A stretch of DNA of 64,000 bases from Halomonas sp. 54_146 (GTDB lineage Bacteria > Pseudomonadota > Gammaproteobacteria > Pseudomonadales > Halomonadaceae): contig NZ_LGEN01000015.1 of NCBI RefSeq assembly GCF_001507855.1, forward strand, positions 1-64,000. Reading direction: 5' to 3'. The notes beneath the pieces were generated by a model, which searched no databases, was not told the origin of the DNA, and worked only from the letters and a program-made list of their open reading frames with translations. The translations under genes and the position numbers were made by a program. Shown one piece after another: positions 60,691 through 64,000 of the stretch. The number at the start of each line of letters is the position of its first letter. The stretch's first letter is position 1.

Positions 60691-60948
60691 CCGCGCTTTC
60701 TCCACTTTTCGGGCTGGCTCTGAAAAGAGAACCCGCCACGTTTTCCATTCGGCCTTCACACGACTTTCATACGGTCGTTTGATTGCGTAAGCTTGGTTGA
60801 GTTGCTTGAGTACGTCAAGCCCTGACTTTCGGCTAATCTGCAAAACGAATGTTCAAAACAAATGTTCAAAACAAATCTGACCTGTACTCCCTTATCTCCG
60901 TTCATACTGCTAGGATCACTTCCCGTTAATTTTGCAGGTTACCTTGTT

Positions 60949-62103
60949 ATGGGCGCACTGCTTACGCCATCGCGTATCGCCTCGGTTCAGCGTTTTATCG
61001 AAAGCATTGTGGTACGCCTTAAACCCTGGAGCTGGCTATGGCCACCCATGGCGTTTGCTGCTGGCCTGGGCAGCTTTTTCCTGGTTGATCGGCAGCAGTG
61101 GTTAGGCGCTGCCTTGGCGCTAGGGCTGCTATTCGCTTGGGCGCTACTGCTATCAGAAAGCTTAATCAGCCGCTGGTTATCTCGGCGTGGTCACCCCACG
61201 CCTACGCGGGGCGTGACCACGTTTATCGCGCAGATGATTCATCAGGAAACGCTTTTCTTCACGCTGCCGTTTATTTTAGTCACTACCGTGTGGAATAGCG
61301 GACAAACGCTGTTCGCACTGCTAGTGGGCGGCATGGCGCTACTATCAATTATTGATCCGCTGTACTTCAAAGTCGCAGAGCGTTGGCGCAGTGTTTACTT
61401 TGTATTTCATGCTCAATGTGCCTTTTTGGTGCTGCTAGTCACGCTGCCCATTATGCTGCACCTCACTACCGGGCAGAGTTTGCTGCTGGCGTTAGGTATC
61501 ACCATTTTGTTGGCACTGCCCAGTTTTTGGCACCTGCTGAAAGAAGGCTCGTTAAAACGCTGGGGCATTTTTCTTGGTATAACGCTACTGCTTGCCTACG
61601 GCGCTTGGGTTGGGCGTATTTGGGTGCCGCCTGCCAGCATGTGGATGACCAGCAGCGCGCTTTCGCCGGCGTTTGATACCGCCCAGCGGGCACCACAAGG
61701 CTCCATGACGTTAACGCCGCATGCCCTTAGCGAAAATGGCCTATTTGTGTTTACCGCTATACGCGCGCCACGGGGGTTAAGTGAAACCGTTACGCATGCT
61801 TGGCATCATAACGGTGAGCCAATCGATATCGTGGAACTTGCTATTAACGGCGGGCGCGAACAGGGGTACCGCGCCTGGAGTCATAAACAAAATTTCCCCA
61901 CCGACCCTGCTGGCGATTGGCGCGTTGATATTATGACCAGCAGTGGCCAACGCTTGGGGCTAATACGTTTCAAGGTGTCTGACAATGAGCAAGTAGCCAC
62001 CCAGGCCGATGGAATAATACGCGCCAGCGGTCTAAGTGGATTGAACTTACGCCGTTTTGTACCTAGCCGCGCCAGTAATGAAGAAGCTCAGCCGGAAGGC
62101 TGA
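60949..62103 (+). CDS. DUF5924/DUF2914-type membrane protein
   Basis: This 384-residue protein has about eight hydrophobic helices (residues 25-245) and a soluble C-terminal domain (about 265-365; SMTLTPHALSENGLFVFTAI, HAWHHNGEPIDIVELAI, GDWRVDIMTSSGQRLGLIRF) that matches DUF2914-like domains. Its role is unknown. I chose the ATG at 60949 with an AGG upstream; the reading frame begins at 60862 inside a short repeat, without a ribosome-binding site. Confidence 0.75.
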   Translation: MGALLTPSRIASVQRFIESIVVRLKPWSWLWPPMAFAAGLGSFFLVDRQQWLGAALALGLLFAWALLLSESLISRWLSRRGHPTPTRGVTTFIAQMIHQETLFFTLPFILVTTVWNSGQTLFALLVGGMALLSIIDPLYFKVAERWRSVYFVFHAQCAFLVLLVTLPIMLHLTTGQSLLLALGITILLALPSFWHLLKEGSLKRWGIFLGITLLLAYGAWVGRIWVPPASMWMTSSALSPAFDTAQRAPQGSMTLTPHALSENGLFVFTAIRAPRGLSETVTHAWHHNGEPIDIVELAINGGREQGYRAWSHKQNFPTDPAGDWRVDIMTSSGQRLGLIRFKVSDNEQVATQADGIIRASGLSGLNLRRFVPSRASNEEAQPEG

Positions 62104-62179
62104 ATGATTAATCGCCTTGCATTCAGTAGCGCAGCTTATGACAATCCCTATACTCACATTTTTTGGTAGCTAGTTGCCT

Positions 62180-62632
62180 ATGGCTTCAACAATTGGTTTT
62201 CGCATTGCACGCTTACCCCATTTATGGCGCTCCATTCTGGATCGCCGTCTTGCACCGCTGGGGTTAACGCAAACACGTTGGGTAACGCTGTATCACCTGT
62301 GGCGCCTGGGTGAGGGCCAGCCCCAGTGCGAACTCGCCCGCGCCATCGGCGTGGAGGCTCCTTCTTTGGTACGCACCCTTGGGCAGCTTGAAGAACAGGG
62401 ATTAATCGAGCGGCGTGCCTGTGAAAATGACCGCCGCAGCAAGCGGATTTATTTAACACCCGCGGCTATTCCACTGCTGGAACAAATCGACAGCGTGGCC
62501 AAGGAAGCACGCAAAGAGATATTGGCAGGTTTAACGGAAGAAAATCTTCACCAGCTTGATGAATGGCTGACCTTGATTGAATCGAATGGCTTGGCGATTC
62601 AAACGCGTGATCAAGACGCCCCCGTTTCCTGA
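62180..62632 (+). CDS. slyA: MarR-family regulator, SlyA-like
   Basis: This 150-residue winged-HTH regulator resembles SlyA: LGLTQTRWVTLYHLWRLGEG, ELARAIGVEAPSLVRTLGQLEEQGLIERR, then the wing with ACENDRRSKRIYLTPAA (Asp-Arg-Arg). SlyA proteins counter-silence envelope and stress genes. An ATG at 62180 was taken; a TTG two codons earlier is possible. Its last 22 bp overlap the convergent gene. Confidence 0.85.
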   Translation: MASTIGFRIARLPHLWRSILDRRLAPLGLTQTRWVTLYHLWRLGEGQPQCELARAIGVEAPSLVRTLGQLEEQGLIERRACENDRRSKRIYLTPAAIPLLEQIDSVAKEARKEILAGLTEENLHQLDEWLTLIESNGLAIQTRDQDAPVS

Positions 62633-63180
62633 TCATTAGGTGGTTGGCGGCCAGGCTGCGCGTTGACACCAAGCGGCTTGGTAATTGGCCGGTCGGCATA
62701 ACCACGCAACGCATCCCGCAATTGCTGGAACGCTGGCAAGTACGTCGCAAAACGTTCAGCGGTTTGCGACTCCCACCACCATAGCGTTAGCGCGTAAGGG
62801 GTCGACTGCACAACCAGTGCGTCCTGGGGCAAGCGTTCCAGCAGTGCCTTTAAAGCGTCTGTCGCGGTTTCGGGTAGCGGCCGTAAAGGGGCAATTCGCC
62901 AGCGCCAGCCGGCATAATAAGGCGCTAAGGCTTCACTCGCATTGCTGTCTCTTACCAGCAGAAAATCCGGGCCTGGCGCTTCCTGAGGGTAATGCCACCG
63001 ATAGGCGGGCATGGTGCCTCTGAAGTGATGAAGCGGCGGCTTTTCCATTTTTATGGTGACGCCTTGCTTGGTAATATGAGAACGCAGCGCCACTTGGCGC
63101 TTTTGACGCGGGCTAGGCTTCAACCACATCACAGGTGCAATGACAAACATCAGAATAACGACAATAATTAACCAATCCAT
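62611..63180 (-). CDS. Hypothetical membrane-anchored protein
   Basis: This 189-residue protein has one N-terminal transmembrane helix (residues 2-20, DWLIIVVILMFVIAPVMWL) and a soluble domain with many Trp residues (YRWHYPQE, YYAGWRWRI, TLWWWESQ). The family is unknown to me, though its layout recalls small preprotein-translocase-associated proteins. GGGGGGAAA lies upstream of the ATG at 63178-63180. Its 3-prime end overlaps slyA by 22 bp. Confidence 0.7.
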   Translation of the reverse strand: MDWLIIVVILMFVIAPVMWLKPSPRQKRQVALRSHITKQGVTIKMEKPPLHHFRGTMPAYRWHYPQEAPGPDFLLVRDSNASEALAPYYAGWRWRIAPLRPLPETATDALKALLERLPQDALVVQSTPYALTLWWWESQTAERFATYLPAFQQLRDALRGYADRPITKPLGVNAQPGRQPPNDQETGAS

Positions 63181-63330
63181 CTCTACATTTCCCCCCACAT
63201 AAGCCACACTGTATAAACTATTCTAAAAACCATGACTCAGGTTGCTGTTTTGACTCAAGTCATTGTTAAAACGGTTGCTATTGTTAAAACAAGGCACGCC
63301 ATCTAAAGTAACGGTCATTGAGCAAAGAAC

Positions 63331-63358
63331 CTCTTTGTTACCTACTCTTTGTTACCTA
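63331..63358 (+). repeat. Exact 14-bp tandem duplication
   Basis: CTCTTTGTTACCTA occurs twice back to back, just upstream of the universal stress gene ribosome-binding site. The 196-bp gap 63181-63376 has another partial repeat (TTGTTAAAAC) and the gene promoter region. Confidence 0.9.
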
Positions 63359-63376
63359 CTGCCAAGGAGATACGCC

Positions 63377-63829
63377 ATGAGCTATCACCACATTTTAGTA
63401 GCCGTTGACTTAACCAAAGACTCGCACAAAATTCTTGAGCGTGCTGTTGCGATCGCTGAGCGCAACGACCAAGCCAAAATCTCCATCATGCATACCCTGG
63501 AACCGCTTGGGTTTGCCTACGGTGGCGATATTCCAATGGATTTAACCAGCATCCAAGACCAACTGGATGAGCACGCCAAAAAACGCCTGGCCGACATTGC
63601 TGCCCCGCACATTGCCGAGGCTGACCAGCACGTTGTTGTCGGTATGCCCGACACCGAGATCCACCGCTTTGCTGAAGAGCACGACGTGGACTTGATCGTG
63701 GTGGGTTCCCACGGCCGACACGGCTTCGCCCTTTTGCTTGGCTCAACCTCTACCGGCGTGCTGCACGGTGCCCAGTGCGATGTGCTAGCGGTACGCGTAG
63801 GCAAGAAAGGCGAAAAAAGCGACGAGTAA
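63377..63829 (+). CDS. Universal stress protein (UspA family)
   Basis: This 150-residue UspA-fold protein begins YHHILVAVDLTKDS and ends with the ATP-binding loop VVGSHGRHGFALLLGSTSTG, the G-x2-G-x9-G-(S/T) pattern, so it probably binds ATP. AAGGAG lies before the ATG at 63377; the long upstream in-frame extension is not coding. It is followed by a strong terminator. Confidence 0.92.
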   Translation: MSYHHILVAVDLTKDSHKILERAVAIAERNDQAKISIMHTLEPLGFAYGGDIPMDLTSIQDQLDEHAKKRLADIAAPHIAEADQHVVVGMPDTEIHRFAEEHDVDLIVVGSHGRHGFALLLGSTSTGVLHGAQCDVLAVRVGKKGEKSDE

Positions 63830-63868
63830 GCCCTTCACGAGTAAACCCTTCGTTTGATATCGCTAACC

Positions 63869-63898
63869 AAAAAGGCGCCAACGCGGCGCCTTTTTTTT
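63869..63898 (+). terminator. Terminator after the universal stress gene
   Basis: AAAAAGGCGCC and GGCGCCTTTTT form an 11-bp stem with an AACGC loop, followed by T residues, 40 bp after the stop and before a minus-strand gene end. Confidence 0.92.
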
Positions 63899-63908
63899 GT
63901 AGTGGCTA

Positions 63909-64000
63909 TTACTCGCCAGCGGCCATCGCCTCAAGCTCCATCCAACGCTCCATCGCGACTTCTAGCGATTTCTGAACCTTCTCAAGCGTTTGTAGCTTAG
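63909..64000 (-). CDS. C-terminus of an ABC-F type ATPase, cut by the right edge
   Basis: On the minus strand the last 29 codons of a gene run from the window edge to a TAA at 63909-63911. They encode a coiled-coil-like tail: QTLEKVQKSLEVAMERWMEL and then EAMAAGE. This closely resembles the C-terminal coiled coil of ABC-F ATPases such as Uup (xxLExAxERWxELE). Only the tail is visible, so the identification rests on this short match. Confidence 0.6.
   Translation of the reverse strand, partial: KLQTLEKVQKSLEVAMERWMELEAMAAGE

Noticed and set aside
60691..60843. 51-codon N-terminal extension of fadB
   Set aside because: FadB proteins start at [10 protein letters not shown]; the extension has no conservation and includes no good ribosome-binding site.

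Overview
The window looks like chromosome from a moderately halophilic gammaproteobacterium of the Halomonas/Vreelandella type. This rests on gene content and protein flavour (Entner-Doudoroff genes with zwf and pgl, PutA/PutP with an AraC regulator, DUF3549, YqcC and DUF1315 families, rimB-rimK, a SUF-only Fe-S operon, fadBA). It is inference, because there is no rRNA here. I saw no tRNA, CRISPR array, prophage or intact insertion sequence.

Layout. 1-1720 is a small, AT-richer accessory patch: a protein cut by the left edge, a Fic protein with a degenerate catalytic motif, and a HigBA-type toxin-antitoxin pair with a palindromic operator. It abuts a short relic of cobO (about 1758-1827). From 2366 to 13486 almost everything on the minus strand concerns cobalamin: the BtuBFCD uptake system behind a cobalamin riboswitch, and a cobT-cbiZ-cbiB-cobD-cobU-cobS-cobC-cobU-like operon. 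Together these could import corrinoids, strip them with CbiZ and rebuild them with a chosen lower ligand. No ring-synthesis genes and no intact adenosyltransferase are present. From 13755 to 21089 lie edd, a secreted pyrophosphatase, eda, a diguanylate cyclase, pgl and zwf. From 21566 to 28672 lies a caa3-type oxidase module: a copper P-type ATPase, a fused subunit I+III, a subunit II with CuA and haem c motifs, and small membrane proteins.

From 28748 to 35889 come housekeeping genes (rhomboid protease, phosphoesterase, nadK, EamA transporter, CBS protein) and two related, previously unlabelled minus-strand small-RNA-like units at about 30.9 kb and 35.4 kb. From 35990 to 42015 is the proline catabolism locus: an AraC regulator, putA, an orphan symporter N-terminus and putP. 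Then follow ompW, yqcC, a DnaA-box-bearing gap, DUF3549, rimB-rimK, sanA and the SUF operon rrf2-sufB-sufC-sufD-sufS-sufT. The right end holds a YjfB-like gene, small enzymes, a histone-deacetylase-like protein, fadBA, a DUF5924-like membrane protein, slyA, a universal stress protein and the C-terminus of an ABC-F ATPase running off the edge.

Most unusual signals: (1) the paired sRNA-like units, which share three sequence blocks and a 3-prime intrinsic terminator and carry a C/U-rich core complementary to the btuB ribosome-binding site; (2) the cobO relic beside the corrinoid-remodelling cluster; (3) two CobU-family proteins with complementary motif loss; (4) a coxB gene with no normal start codon where one is expected; (5) an orphan 48-residue symporter N-terminus between putA and putP; (6) recurrent short imperfect tandem duplications, mostly at gene ends and in a few places in frame.
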